Assembly: GCF_020075495.1 (NCBI RefSeq)
Contig: NZ_JABYQT010000003.1
Location: 372,001-436,000 of the forward strand
Source of the DNA: Vreelandella aquamarina
Lineage (GTDB): Bacteria > Pseudomonadota > Gammaproteobacteria > Pseudomonadales > Halomonadaceae
Reading direction: 5' to 3'
DNA: 64,000 bases
The position numbers were made by a program, and so were the translations under genes. The notes below the pieces were generated by a model. It did not search any database. It saw only the letters and a program-made list of their open reading frames with translations, and was not told where the DNA came from. Positions 55,491 through 63,570 of this stretch are shown in pieces; positions within the stretch are counted from its first letter, which is position 1, and every line of letters begins with the position of its first letter.

Positions 55491-58226
55491 ATGCCCCAGG
55501 CCACAGGCTCGACGTGTACCGCCACGACCTGCCCCTACTGCGGGGTAGGCTGCGGTGTGAACGCCACGCTTAACGAGGATGGCACGCTCGGTATCGAGGG
55601 TGACCGCGACCACCCGGCCAATTTCGGGCGGCTCTGCGTCAAGGGCTCCGCGCTGCACGAAACCCTGGGCCACCATGACCGGCTCACCACGCCCTGGGTA
55701 GATGGGAAGGCAACCAGTTGGGAGGCAGCACTCGACACGCTTGCCGAGCGGCTGCAGGCAACCCGTACGGCTTACGGCGCTGAATCCGTGGCCGCCTACC
55801 TCTCGGGGCAGCTGCTCACCGAAGATTACTACGTGGCCAACAAGCTGTTTAAGGGCTTTCTGGGCACGCCGCACCTGGATACCAACTCGCGGCTCTGCAT
55901 GGCATCTGCCGTGGCGGCCTACAAGCGCTCGCTGGGCGCCGATGCGGTGCCCTGCAACTATGAGGATCTGGAAGAGGCGGAGCTGGTGGTGCTGGTCGGT
56001 TCCAACCTGGCCTGGAACCACCCGGTGCTGTATCAGCGTCTGAAGGTCGCCAAGGCGCGCAATCCGCTGATGCGCGTGGTGGTGATCGACCCACGTGTGA
56101 CCGACAGCTGCGAGATTGCCGACCTGTACCTGGGTATCGCGCCGGGTAGCGACGCGCTGCTGTTCAACGGCCTGCTTGCCTGGATGGCGGCAAACCACAA
56201 GTTGGATAACGTCTATCTGGCGCGCCATACGCAAGGGTTCGACGACGCGCTGGCCACCGCCCGCGACACTGACCTCGACCGCGTGGCGGCCATCTGCGAT
56301 ATCGACCCCGAGCGTCTGGAAACCTTCTACTACTGGTTCGCAAGCCAGCTGCACGTGGTCACCCTCTACTCCCAAGGGGTCAACCAGTCGTCCAGCGGCA
56401 CGGACAAGTGCAACGCGATCATCAACTGCCACCTGGCAGGTGGCAAGATCGGTCTGCCGGGGGCGGGGCCTTTCTCGATCACCGGCCAGCCCAATGCCAT
56501 GGGCGGGCGCGAGGTAGGGGGGCTTGCCAACCAGCTGGCCGCGCATATGGATTACCACTCACCCGGCGCGCTGGCACGGGTCACGCGCTTCTGGGCGATG
56601 GACACCTTGACTCCCCGGCTGCCCGAGGCGCCCGGCTACAAGGCCATCGAGCTGTTTGAGGCCATCGAGCGTGGCGAGATCAAGGCGCTGTGGATAATGG
56701 CCACCAATCCGGCGGTGAGCCTGCCGGACGCCGCCCGCGTGCGGCGTGCGCTTGAAAAATGCCCGCTGGTGATCGTTTCCGAATGTGCCGCTCATACTGA
56801 CCTGCTGGCCTACGCCGATATCATTCTGCCCGCCACCGGGTGGTCGGAAAAGGATGGCACGGTGACCAACTCCGAACGGCGTATTTCACGCCAGCGCGGC
56901 CTGCTGCCCGCCCCGGGGCAGGCACGCCACGACTGGTGGATCATCTGCGAAGCCGCCAAACGCTTGGGCTTTGGGGAGGCATTCGCCTACACCCACCCCC
57001 ACGACATCTTCGACGAGCACGCCAGGCTCTCGGGCTACGAAAATGAAGGAGAGGGCAAGCGGCTGTTCGATATCTCGGGGCTTGCGGGGCTCGGACGGGC
57101 AGGTTACGACGCGCTGGCGCCAATTCAGTGGCCGGTGACGTATTCAGCACCTCACGGAACGGCGCGGCTGTTTGAAGAGGGTCGCTTCGCCACGCCCAAC
57201 GGGCGCGCCCGATTCATTGCCGTCACGCCGCGCCTCCCGGAGCAGGCGCTGAGCGCGGCCTTTCCGCTGCGCCTCAATACCGGGCGTATCCGCGACCAGT
57301 GGCACACCATGACCCGCACGGCGCGGGCACCACGGTTGATGAATCACCGCGTTGAACCGTTCATCGAACTCCACCCGGATGATGCCGAGCGCTATGGTAT
57401 TGAGGCGCAGCAGCTGGCAGTATTGTCCGCCCCGAGCGGCGAGTACCGGGGCCGGGCGCGCATTTCCAACGCCCAGCGCCGGGGCGAGGTGTTCATCCCC
57501 ATGCACTGGACGGACGTCTTCAGTAACGCAGGGCGCAGTGGGGCGATGCTTGCCGCGATTACCGACCCGGTGTCGGGCCAGCCGGAAGCCAAGCACGGTG
57601 CGGTGGCGCTGGCGCCGCTGGCAGCGGCCTGGGAGGCAACGCTGTTGATTGCTCAGCCGGTGGGGGATAATAGCCCGGTGGGCGCGCCTCCCTGGTGTCG
57701 GTACGAGTACTGGGCGCGGGTGCCCATGCAGGGTTGCCAGCGCTGGCAGCTTGCCGGTCGTCAGCCGATAGATGACTGGCTGGCGCAGATGGCGTCGTGG
57801 TTGCCGGAACAGGCCACGCTGTGGTGTGAAGATGGTGGTAATGGCCGCCTGCGCGCCGCCGCGGTGGCGCAGGGCAAGCTGTGCTGGTGGCTGATGGTCG
57901 GCCCGCCGAGTGAGTTGCCGGGGCTTGCCTGGCTTCAGGCGCGGTTCAATGATACCCGGCTGAGCGATACGCACCGAAGACGGCTGCTGGCAGGCAGCGA
58001 TGACGGTGGTGCCGACACTGGCCCGGTAATATGCAGCTGCCATCAGGTAGGCCAGAGCGTCATCATGAACGCCATTCGCGCGGGCGATGACAGCGTGGAG
58101 GCGCTGGGGGCACGGCTTGCCTGCGGAACCCAATGCGGCAGTTGCCTGCCTGAACTGAAATCCCTGATTGAAGAGGAGCGCTCCCATGCGCGTGCCAAGC
58201 AAGCGTCTTACACAGAAGTGGCCTGA
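55491..58226 (+). CDS. nasA: Assimilatory nitrate reductase catalytic subunit
   Basis: 911 residues, molybdopterin oxidoreductase. [4Fe-4S] ligands C14, C17, C21 and C49; the molybdenum ligand is C136 in NSRLCMASA; SQGVNQSSSGTDKCNAIIN and GAGPFSITGQPNAMGGREVGG are NasA/NapA motifs. A C-terminal BFD-like [2Fe-2S] domain (ICSCHQVGQSV with CGTQCGSC) is fused, as in Klebsiella NasA. Cytosolic; reduces nitrate to nitrite, probably with electrons from the divergent FAD reductase. Start at 55491 has GGAGGAAA upstream, better than 55464, which lies in the terminator. Overlaps cobA. Confidence 0.95.
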   Translation: MPQATGSTCTATTCPYCGVGCGVNATLNEDGTLGIEGDRDHPANFGRLCVKGSALHETLGHHDRLTTPWVDGKATSWEAALDTLAERLQATRTAYGAESVAAYLSGQLLTEDYYVANKLFKGFLGTPHLDTNSRLCMASAVAAYKRSLGADAVPCNYEDLEEAELVVLVGSNLAWNHPVLYQRLKVAKARNPLMRVVVIDPRVTDSCEIADLYLGIAPGSDALLFNGLLAWMAANHKLDNVYLARHTQGFDDALATARDTDLDRVAAICDIDPERLETFYYWFASQLHVVTLYSQGVNQSSSGTDKCNAIINCHLAGGKIGLPGAGPFSITGQPNAMGGREVGGLANQLAAHMDYHSPGALARVTRFWAMDTLTPRLPEAPGYKAIELFEAIERGEIKALWIMATNPAVSLPDAARVRRALEKCPLVIVSECAAHTDLLAYADIILPATGWSEKDGTVTNSERRISRQRGLLPAPGQARHDWWIICEAAKRLGFGEAFAYTHPHDIFDEHARLSGYENEGEGKRLFDISGLAGLGRAGYDALAPIQWPVTYSAPHGTARLFEEGRFATPNGRARFIAVTPRLPEQALSAAFPLRLNTGRIRDQWHTMTRTARAPRLMNHRVEPFIELHPDDAERYGIEAQQLAVLSAPSGEYRGRARISNAQRRGEVFIPMHWTDVFSNAGRSGAMLAAITDPVSGQPEAKHGAVALAPLAAAWEATLLIAQPVGDNSPVGAPPWCRYEYWARVPMQGCQRWQLAGRQPIDDWLAQMASWLPEQATLWCEDGGNGRLRAAAVAQGKLCWWLMVGPPSELPGLAWLQARFNDTRLSDTHRRRLLAGSDDGGADTGPVICSCHQVGQSVIMNAIRAGDDSVEALGARLACGTQCGSCLPELKSLIEEERSHARAKQASYTEVA

Positions 58227-59097
58227 GGTGGTGATGCGCCTCGTGCAGCGCTGCGTGCCGTTTCAGCGTGCGCCGCGCCACTCATCCAGCGCGCCTTCGC
58301 TGCAGCTCAAGGGCGAGTGCCGTCACGGTCAGGTCTACCTGGTAGGCGCCGGCAGCGGTGACATGGAGCTTCTGACGCTCAAGGCCGCACGGCTGTTGAT
58401 GCAGGCCGACGCCGTGGTGTACGACCGCCTGGTGGGCGACGACGTGCTGGGGCTGATCCCGCTTTCTGCCGAGCGCTACTACGTGGGCAAGGCCAGCGGG
58501 CACCACAGCATGCCTCAGGCGGATATCGGTGCGCTGATGGTCAAGTTGGCCGCCGCCGGCAAGTCGGTGGTGCGCTTGAAAGGCGGTGATCCGGGAATTT
58601 TTGCACGCATGGGCGAGGAGCTTGCCGCCCTGGCCGAGGCTGGCGTGCCCGCCCAGATCGTGCCCGGCATCACGGCGGCCTCCGCTGCCGCGGCGAGCCT
58701 CGGCATTCCGCTGACCGATCGGGGCCACTCCCAGCAGCTGCGCTTCATTACCGCCCAGCTCTGCCGTGAAGGCGGGGCGCCGGAGTGGCAGACCCTGGCG
58801 CGGCGCGATGAAACGCTGGTGTTCTACATGGGGCTTTCCAAGGTGGATGCCATCTGCGAAGGCCTGCGCGGGGCCGGGCTTCCCGATGACTGGCCGATCA
58901 TGCTGGTAGCCAAGGCCAGCCTGCCCGAACAGCAGGCACTGGTGGGCACGCTTGCCGATATGCCCAAGCGCCTTGCCGAGCACCCGCTGCCTTCGCCCTG
59001 CGTCATTCTGGTAGGCAGCGTGGTCAATCTGGTGGCTCAGAGTCCTGCCAATGCCAGCGGCCTAGCGAGCATCATCGAAGCGGTCGACCTGACGTAG
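58186..59097 (+). CDS. cobA: Uroporphyrinogen-III C-methyltransferase
   Basis: 303 residues. VYLVGAGSGDMELLTLKAARLL, VRLKGGDPGIFARMGEE and VPGITAASAAAASLGIPLTDRG are the SUMT signatures; no CysG oxidase/chelatase domain is attached. It makes precorrin-2 for sirohaem, the NirB cofactor. The ATG at 58186 has GGAG 7 bases upstream and lies within the 3' end of nasA (41-base overlap), so nasA and cobA are translationally coupled. N-terminal extension of about 40 residues before the domain. Its end overlaps the convergent MFS gene by 36 bases. Confidence 0.93.
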   Translation: MRVPSKRLTQKWPEVVMRLVQRCVPFQRAPRHSSSAPSLQLKGECRHGQVYLVGAGSGDMELLTLKAARLLMQADAVVYDRLVGDDVLGLIPLSAERYYVGKASGHHSMPQADIGALMVKLAAAGKSVVRLKGGDPGIFARMGEELAALAEAGVPAQIVPGITAASAAAASLGIPLTDRGHSQQLRFITAQLCREGGAPEWQTLARRDETLVFYMGLSKVDAICEGLRGAGLPDDWPIMLVAKASLPEQQALVGTLADMPKRLAEHPLPSPCVILVGSVVNLVAQSPANASGLASIIEAVDLT

Positions 59098-60312
59098 CGA
59101 GGGAAACAGGCGCATCCACAGGCCGACTACCGCCAGCGTGCCCACGCCGCCAATCACCGCGGCGGGCACTACGCCAACTCCGGCGGCCATGCTGCCCGCG
59201 CGAAACTCGCCCAGCTCGTTGCTCGAGCCGATGAACAGCATATTGACCGCGTTGACCCGGCCGCGCATTTCATCCGGCGTTGCCAGCTGGATCACGGTGG
59301 TACGCACATAGACGCTGATCATGTCCGCCGCGCCCGCCACCAGCATGGCGATCATCGATACCCAGAACAGCGTCGAGAAGGCGAACACCAGGTTCGCCAC
59401 CCCGAACACGGCCACCGCGGCAAACATCACGTGCCCGGCGCGGCGCTTGATACCCCGAACCCCCAGGTAAAGCCCCATCAGAAGCGCCCCCACCGCAATG
59501 GCGCTGCGCAAGGCGCCCAGCCCTTCCGGGCCCACGTGCAGCACTTCCTGCGCGTAAATAGGCAGCAGTGCTACCACCCCGCCCAGCAGCACCGCGAAAA
59601 GATCCAGCGAAATCGCTCCCAGGATGATCGGCTGGTAGCGGATATAGCGAATGCCGGCAGAGAAACGCTTCCAGGCCGTGCTTTCAAGCGCCTTGGCCTT
59701 CTCGACGTAGCGCACCGGCACCAGTACCAGCAGGGCAAGCGCAATGACAAAACAGCCCAGGCACACGCTGTAAGCGAGGCGTCCGCCACCCAGGGCGTAA
59801 AGGACGCCACCCAGCAGCGGTCCGCTGATGACCGCCACTTTCATGATCGAGCTGTTAAGCGCAATGGCCTGGGCGAGCTGGGCGCGAGGCACGATGTTGG
59901 GCAGCAGGCTTTGCAGGGTCGGGCCGGTAAACGCGCGGGCGCAGCCGAACAGCGCCAGCACCGCGTAAAACTCCGTCACACGGCCGTGATTGGCCTGGGC
60001 CAGCATCAACAGCAGTGCACTGCAGAGCGCCTGAACCGCCCAGCTCAGTTGAAGAATGCGCTTGCGTGGAAAGCGGTCGACGACATCACCTGCCGGCAAC
60101 AGCAGCACCACCATGGGCAGAAACTGGGCAAGGCCTACATAGGCCAGCGACATCGGGTCACGGGTGATGGCATACACCTGCCAGGCGACCACGATGGCCT
60201 GGATCTGCATGGCAAAGACCGCCGCCAGGCGCGAGAGCAGAAAGCTCAAAAACCCCGGCTGGCGATGAATGGGGACTAGCGGCGCGTCAGACGTCGGTGC
60301 AACTTGAGACAT
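59062..60312 (-). CDS. MFS transporter (EntS-like DHA3 type)
   Basis: 416 residues with about 12 membrane helices. The N-terminal SFLLSRLAAVFAMQIQAIVVAWQVY, the loop GDVVDRFPRKRILQ and TPDEMRGRVNAVNMLFIGSSNELG (split across helix ends) fit the drug/siderophore exporter branch that includes EntS. Substrate unknown. The 3' end overlaps cobA on the other strand by 36 bases. A perfect palindrome lies just upstream. Confidence 0.85.
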   Translation of the reverse strand: MSQVAPTSDAPLVPIHRQPGFLSFLLSRLAAVFAMQIQAIVVAWQVYAITRDPMSLAYVGLAQFLPMVVLLLPAGDVVDRFPRKRILQLSWAVQALCSALLLMLAQANHGRVTEFYAVLALFGCARAFTGPTLQSLLPNIVPRAQLAQAIALNSSIMKVAVISGPLLGGVLYALGGGRLAYSVCLGCFVIALALLVLVPVRYVEKAKALESTAWKRFSAGIRYIRYQPIILGAISLDLFAVLLGGVVALLPIYAQEVLHVGPEGLGALRSAIAVGALLMGLYLGVRGIKRRAGHVMFAAVAVFGVANLVFAFSTLFWVSMIAMLVAGAADMISVYVRTTVIQLATPDEMRGRVNAVNMLFIGSSNELGEFRAGSMAAGVGVVPAAVIGGVGTLAVVGLWMRLFPSLRQVDRFDDAR

Positions 60313-60343
60313 GGCGAGGAGTCTTTGTTAGCAGGCAAATGGT

Positions 60344-60358
60344 AACGATACTATCGTT
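60344..60358. promoter_or_regulatory. 15-base perfect palindrome upstream of the MFS gene
   Basis: AACGATA-C-TATCGTT, 32-46 bases before the MFS ATG, has the 7-1-7 shape of a dimeric repressor site. It does not match a Fur core well. Regulator unknown. Confidence 0.55.
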
Positions 60359-60488
60359 GATAGCGTCACACACGGTTAAAAGCGCAAACTGGCGAAAACC
60401 GGCGATTGCGTTTCAAGCCCGCGGTTGAAGAAGGCTTCATCATACCCCATGTTGATTAACACGCTATTCATTGGAAAGGATGCTGACG

Positions 60489-61298
60489 ATGCACAACACG
60501 ATTCCCAACCCCGGCTTTGGTACCTATCGTCTTGAAGGCGCCACCTTGAAGCAGAGCGTTCATGCGGCGCTGGCGGCGGGCTATCGCCATATCGATACCG
60601 CCCAGTTCTACGGCAACGAGAAAAGCGTCGGTGAAGCCATCCGCGACAGCGACGTGCCGCGAAGCGAGATCTTTCTGACCACCAAGGTATGGTTCGATAA
60701 CCTCGAGCCCACGCGCCTGCAAGAGAGCGTTGACGAGAGCCTCGAAAAGCTTGGCACCGAGTACGTGGATCTTCTGCTCATCCACTGGCCGTCGCCGAAT
60801 GACGAAGTGCCGATGAAGGATTACCTGGTGGCGCTCAAGGAACTGAAGAAACTGGGCAAGACGCGCCACATCGGTGTCTCCAACTTCACCATTGCCCAGC
60901 TCGACCAGGCGGTGGAGATTCTGGGCAAGGGGGAAATTCTCACCAACCAGATCGAGGTGCACCCCTTCCTGCAAAACCGCAAACTCGCCGAACATTGTGA
61001 AAAGCTGGGCATTGCGGTCACTGCCTTCATGCCGCTGGCCGTCGGCAAGGTGATGGACGACGCGGTGCTCCAGGATATCGCCAAGGCCCATGAGGTCACG
61101 CCCGCGCAGGTCGCCCTGGCCTGGATCAAGCAGCGCGACATGATCACCATTCCGTCATCCACCAAGGCGCGCAATATCGAAAGCAACATCAAGGCCTTCG
61201 AGATCACGTTGAGCGACGCCGAAATGGCGGACATCGCCAGGCTCGAGCGCGGCGAGCGCATCGCCAACCCGGATTTCGCCCCGGCCTGGGATGAGTAA
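60489..61298 (+). CDS. dkgB: Aldo/keto reductase, 2,5-diketo-D-gluconate reductase B type
   Basis: 269 residues. GFGTYRLEG, GYRHIDTAQFYGNEKSVG (Asp, Tyr of the tetrad), TTKVWFDNL with the catalytic Lys, LLIHWPSPNDEVP, the family motif IGVSNFTIAQLD and TIPSSTKARNIESNI for NADPH. This matches DkgB in length and sequence. It reduces 2,5-diketogluconate and various aldehydes such as methylglyoxal. Start at 60489 has AAGGA 8 bases upstream. Confidence 0.93.
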   Translation: MHNTIPNPGFGTYRLEGATLKQSVHAALAAGYRHIDTAQFYGNEKSVGEAIRDSDVPRSEIFLTTKVWFDNLEPTRLQESVDESLEKLGTEYVDLLLIHWPSPNDEVPMKDYLVALKELKKLGKTRHIGVSNFTIAQLDQAVEILGKGEILTNQIEVHPFLQNRKLAEHCEKLGIAVTAFMPLAVGKVMDDAVLQDIAKAHEVTPAQVALAWIKQRDMITIPSSTKARNIESNIKAFEITLSDAEMADIARLERGERIANPDFAPAWDE

Positions 61299-61402
61299 TA
61301 TTGTTTAACGCTCAGGAACCCCGCCGGGGTTTACGGGTCGTAATCGGCGCCTGCCTTTGCAGGCGCCGTTTCTTTCGTGAAAAACGCCCTGAAGGAGTCA
61401 CC

Positions 61403-61552
61403 ATGAAATCGCACAAGGTTCGTGATAACGCGCTCAAGGCGCAGCTGCGCACCCCCATGTTCAAGATGCAGCAGCAAACGCCCAAGAAGGGAAAAGGCAG
61501 CTACTCCCGCAAAGGGAAAAAGGCCCTGCGGGGGTATCGCCAAGCCGCCTGA
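61403..61552 (+). CDS. arfA: Alternative ribosome-rescue factor A
   Basis: 49 residues. KVRDNALKAQLRTPMFKM followed by the basic KKGKGSYSRKGKKALRGYR matches the ArfA core (DNAIEALLHDPLF and KKGKGSYMRKGK in E. coli). ArfA with RF2 frees ribosomes stalled on mRNAs lacking a stop codon. AAGGAG 5 bases before the ATG. It ends where the E. coli protein would continue into a hydrophobic, proteolysed tail, so the encoded form is already the short, active type. The stop codon lies in a hairpin loop. Confidence 0.88.
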   Translation: MKSHKVRDNALKAQLRTPMFKMQQQTPKKGKGSYSRKGKKALRGYRQAA

Positions 61553-61566
61553 TATGGCGCTTTGGC
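61539..61566 (+). promoter_or_regulatory. Stem-loop across the arfA stop codon
   Basis: GCCAAGCCGCC (61539-61549) pairs with GGCGCTTTGGC (61556-61566), ten of eleven pairs including one G-U, with TGATAT as loop; the TGA is the arfA stop. In E. coli, RNase III cuts a hairpin near the end of arfA to make a non-stop mRNA. No T-run follows. Confidence 0.65.
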
Positions 61567-61602
61567 AATGCCTCTGCAAGCTCGTATGGCTCACTTGCTG
61601 TT

Positions 61603-63489
61603 CTAGCGGTAGCCGTGCGCCTGAAGTCGAAAAAGCGCCGCGTAGCGGCCGTCAAGCGCAAGAAGCGCTTCGTGCGTGCCGCGCTCCAGCACGCGCCCCT
61701 GGTCAATCACTAGAATCATATCGGCGCTGCGCACCGTCGAGAAACGGTGGGAGATCAGAATCGTCATCTTGTCACGGCTGTGTGCGCGAAAGCGGGTAAA
61801 CACGTCGGCTTCCGCGGCGGCGTCCATGGCGGCGGTGGGTTCATCCAGCACCAGGATATCGGCTCCTTCGCGCATATACGCGCGGGAGAGCGCGATCTTC
61901 TGCCACTGGCCGCCGGAAAGCTCCTGACCATCCTTGAACCAGCGGCCAAGCTGAGTGTGGTAGCCCTTGGGCATCCTTTCGATAAAGCTATCCGCCATGC
62001 CGTAGTGGGCCGCCTGCTGCCAGCGTGTCTCATCATTGAACGCATGGGTATCGCCCACCCCCAGATTTTCGCCCACCTGCAGCTGATAGCGCACGAAGTC
62101 CTGAAAGATGACCCCGATGCGCCTGCGCAGCGCGCCGGTTTCCCAGTCGCGCAGGTCAGTACCATCCAGCAGGATGCGTCCGTGGGTAGGCTGATAAAGT
62201 CGCGTCAGAAGCTTGATCAGGGTGGTCTTGCCCGAGCCGTTTTCCCCGACCAGCGCAAGGCTCTGACCCGGCGCCAGGTGCAGGGAAATATTCTGAAGTA
62301 CCTGCTTGCCACCCGGGTAGGCGAAGCTTACGTTCTCGAAGCGCAGCCCGTCGCCTGGGTATGTCCCCTGGGTCAGGCTACCGCCTTCGGGCTCGGTGGG
62401 TTGCTCGAGGTATTCGTAGAGGTTGGAGAGGTAGAGATTGTCTTCGTACATACCGCTGATCGCGGTCAAACTTGCCGAAAGCGCCGACTGGCCCTGCTTG
62501 AACACCATCAGGTACATGGTCATCTGGCCAAGGGTCAGCGCACCGGCGATGGTTTCGATCACGACCCAGGCGTAGGCGGCGTAAAACGTCAGCGTGCCGA
62601 GCAGGCCAAGCACGAATCCCCAGCTTTCACGATGAAGAGTCAGACGGCGGTCTTCGGCAAACAGGCGGGTGAAGATATCCCGGTAACGCTGGAGAAAAAG
62701 CCCTTCAAGGCCGAACAGCTTGACCTCCTTGATGCTGTCTTCACGCGCCAGCACGGTTTCCAGATAGCCCTGCATGCGGGTTTCCGGCGAGCGGCGGCGA
62801 AACAGGCGAAAGGCATCGCCGGAAAACTTGGCTTCCGAGATAAACACCGGCAAAGCGCCAATGATCAGTATCAGCAGCGCCCAGGGCGAGAACTGGATCA
62901 GCAGCACGCTGAAGCTGCCGAGCGAAATGGCGTTCTGCAGCAGGCCGAAGGTTTTATTGACCAGCGCCAGCGGCCGGGTGGAGGCTTCCCGGCGGGCGCG
63001 AGTGAGCTGATCATAAAGCTCGGAGTCTTCGAACTGGCCAAGCGACAGCGTGCCGGCCTTTTCCAGAATCATGACGTTGACCTTCTGTCCCAGCAGCGCG
63101 CGCAGCAGCGCCTGCTGGGCGGAAAGGCCGCGCTGGGCCAGGGCAATGAGTCCAATGATCAATGCCTCGGCCCCCACCAGCTTCAGTACCGGGGTGATGG
63201 AGGCCAGCAGATTGGGGGCCTCTGCCGCCTGGTGCGCCGCCATGGCGCTGACCACACCATCCACGATCAACTGGCCCACCCAGGCCGCCACCGCGGGCAG
63301 TACACCTGCCACCAGCGTGCACAAGGCGAGGCCAAACATCATCCAGCGCGAGGTTTCCCACACCAGGCCAAGGGCACGCTGACTGTAGCGAAAAACGCTG
63401 AAAAAGCCGCTAAGCGGTGAGGAGCTTGAGTGGGGGGAGGGAGGTTGCATGGCGTGGCTAAGCGGCATCCAGAAAAAGGGGAGTGCCAT
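61603..63489 (-). CDS. ABC exporter with fused membrane and ATPase domains
   Basis: Up to 628 residues. Six membrane helices (about 40-330), then an ATPase with Walker A GENGSGKTT, Q-loop IFQDFVRYQ, signature LSGGQWQKIALSRAY, Walker B ILVLDEPTAAMDA and H-loop ISHRFSTVR. Bacterial lipid/drug/peptide exporter class; the subgroup with IFQDF is often next to peptide or glycolipid genes, but none is here. Start uncertain: 63489, 63468 and 63450 are all in frame and none has a good ribosome site. Confidence 0.85.
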   Translation of the reverse strand: MALPFFWMPLSHAMQPPSPHSSSSPLSGFFSVFRYSQRALGLVWETSRWMMFGLALCTLVAGVLPAVAAWVGQLIVDGVVSAMAAHQAAEAPNLLASITPVLKLVGAEALIIGLIALAQRGLSAQQALLRALLGQKVNVMILEKAGTLSLGQFEDSELYDQLTRARREASTRPLALVNKTFGLLQNAISLGSFSVLLIQFSPWALLILIIGALPVFISEAKFSGDAFRLFRRRSPETRMQGYLETVLAREDSIKEVKLFGLEGLFLQRYRDIFTRLFAEDRRLTLHRESWGFVLGLLGTLTFYAAYAWVVIETIAGALTLGQMTMYLMVFKQGQSALSASLTAISGMYEDNLYLSNLYEYLEQPTEPEGGSLTQGTYPGDGLRFENVSFAYPGGKQVLQNISLHLAPGQSLALVGENGSGKTTLIKLLTRLYQPTHGRILLDGTDLRDWETGALRRRIGVIFQDFVRYQLQVGENLGVGDTHAFNDETRWQQAAHYGMADSFIERMPKGYHTQLGRWFKDGQELSGGQWQKIALSRAYMREGADILVLDEPTAAMDAAAEADVFTRFRAHSRDKMTILISHRFSTVRSADMILVIDQGRVLERGTHEALLALDGRYAALFRLQAHGYR

Positions 63490-63518
63490 GATGCGATGGA
63501 AAGGCGTGGATAGCCAGC

Positions 63519-63550
63519 CTGACTGCCGATGTGAAGTTGTCGGCAGTCAG
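63519..63550 (-). terminator. Stem-loop between chromate transporter and ABC exporter genes
   Basis: CTGACTGCCGA (63519-63529) pairs exactly with TCGGCAGTCAG (63540-63550). It follows the stop of the - strand chromate transporter by 20 bases. No T-run, so either a terminator with factor help or an mRNA-stabilising hairpin. Confidence 0.5.
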
Positions 63551-63570
63551 CAGGGCATCAGCAACGCAGG

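Noticed and set aside
61747..63420. A 557-codon open frame on the + strand opposite the ABC exporter
   Set aside because: It is exactly antisense to a gene with complete ABC motifs, has no family resemblance, and long antisense frames are common at this GC content.
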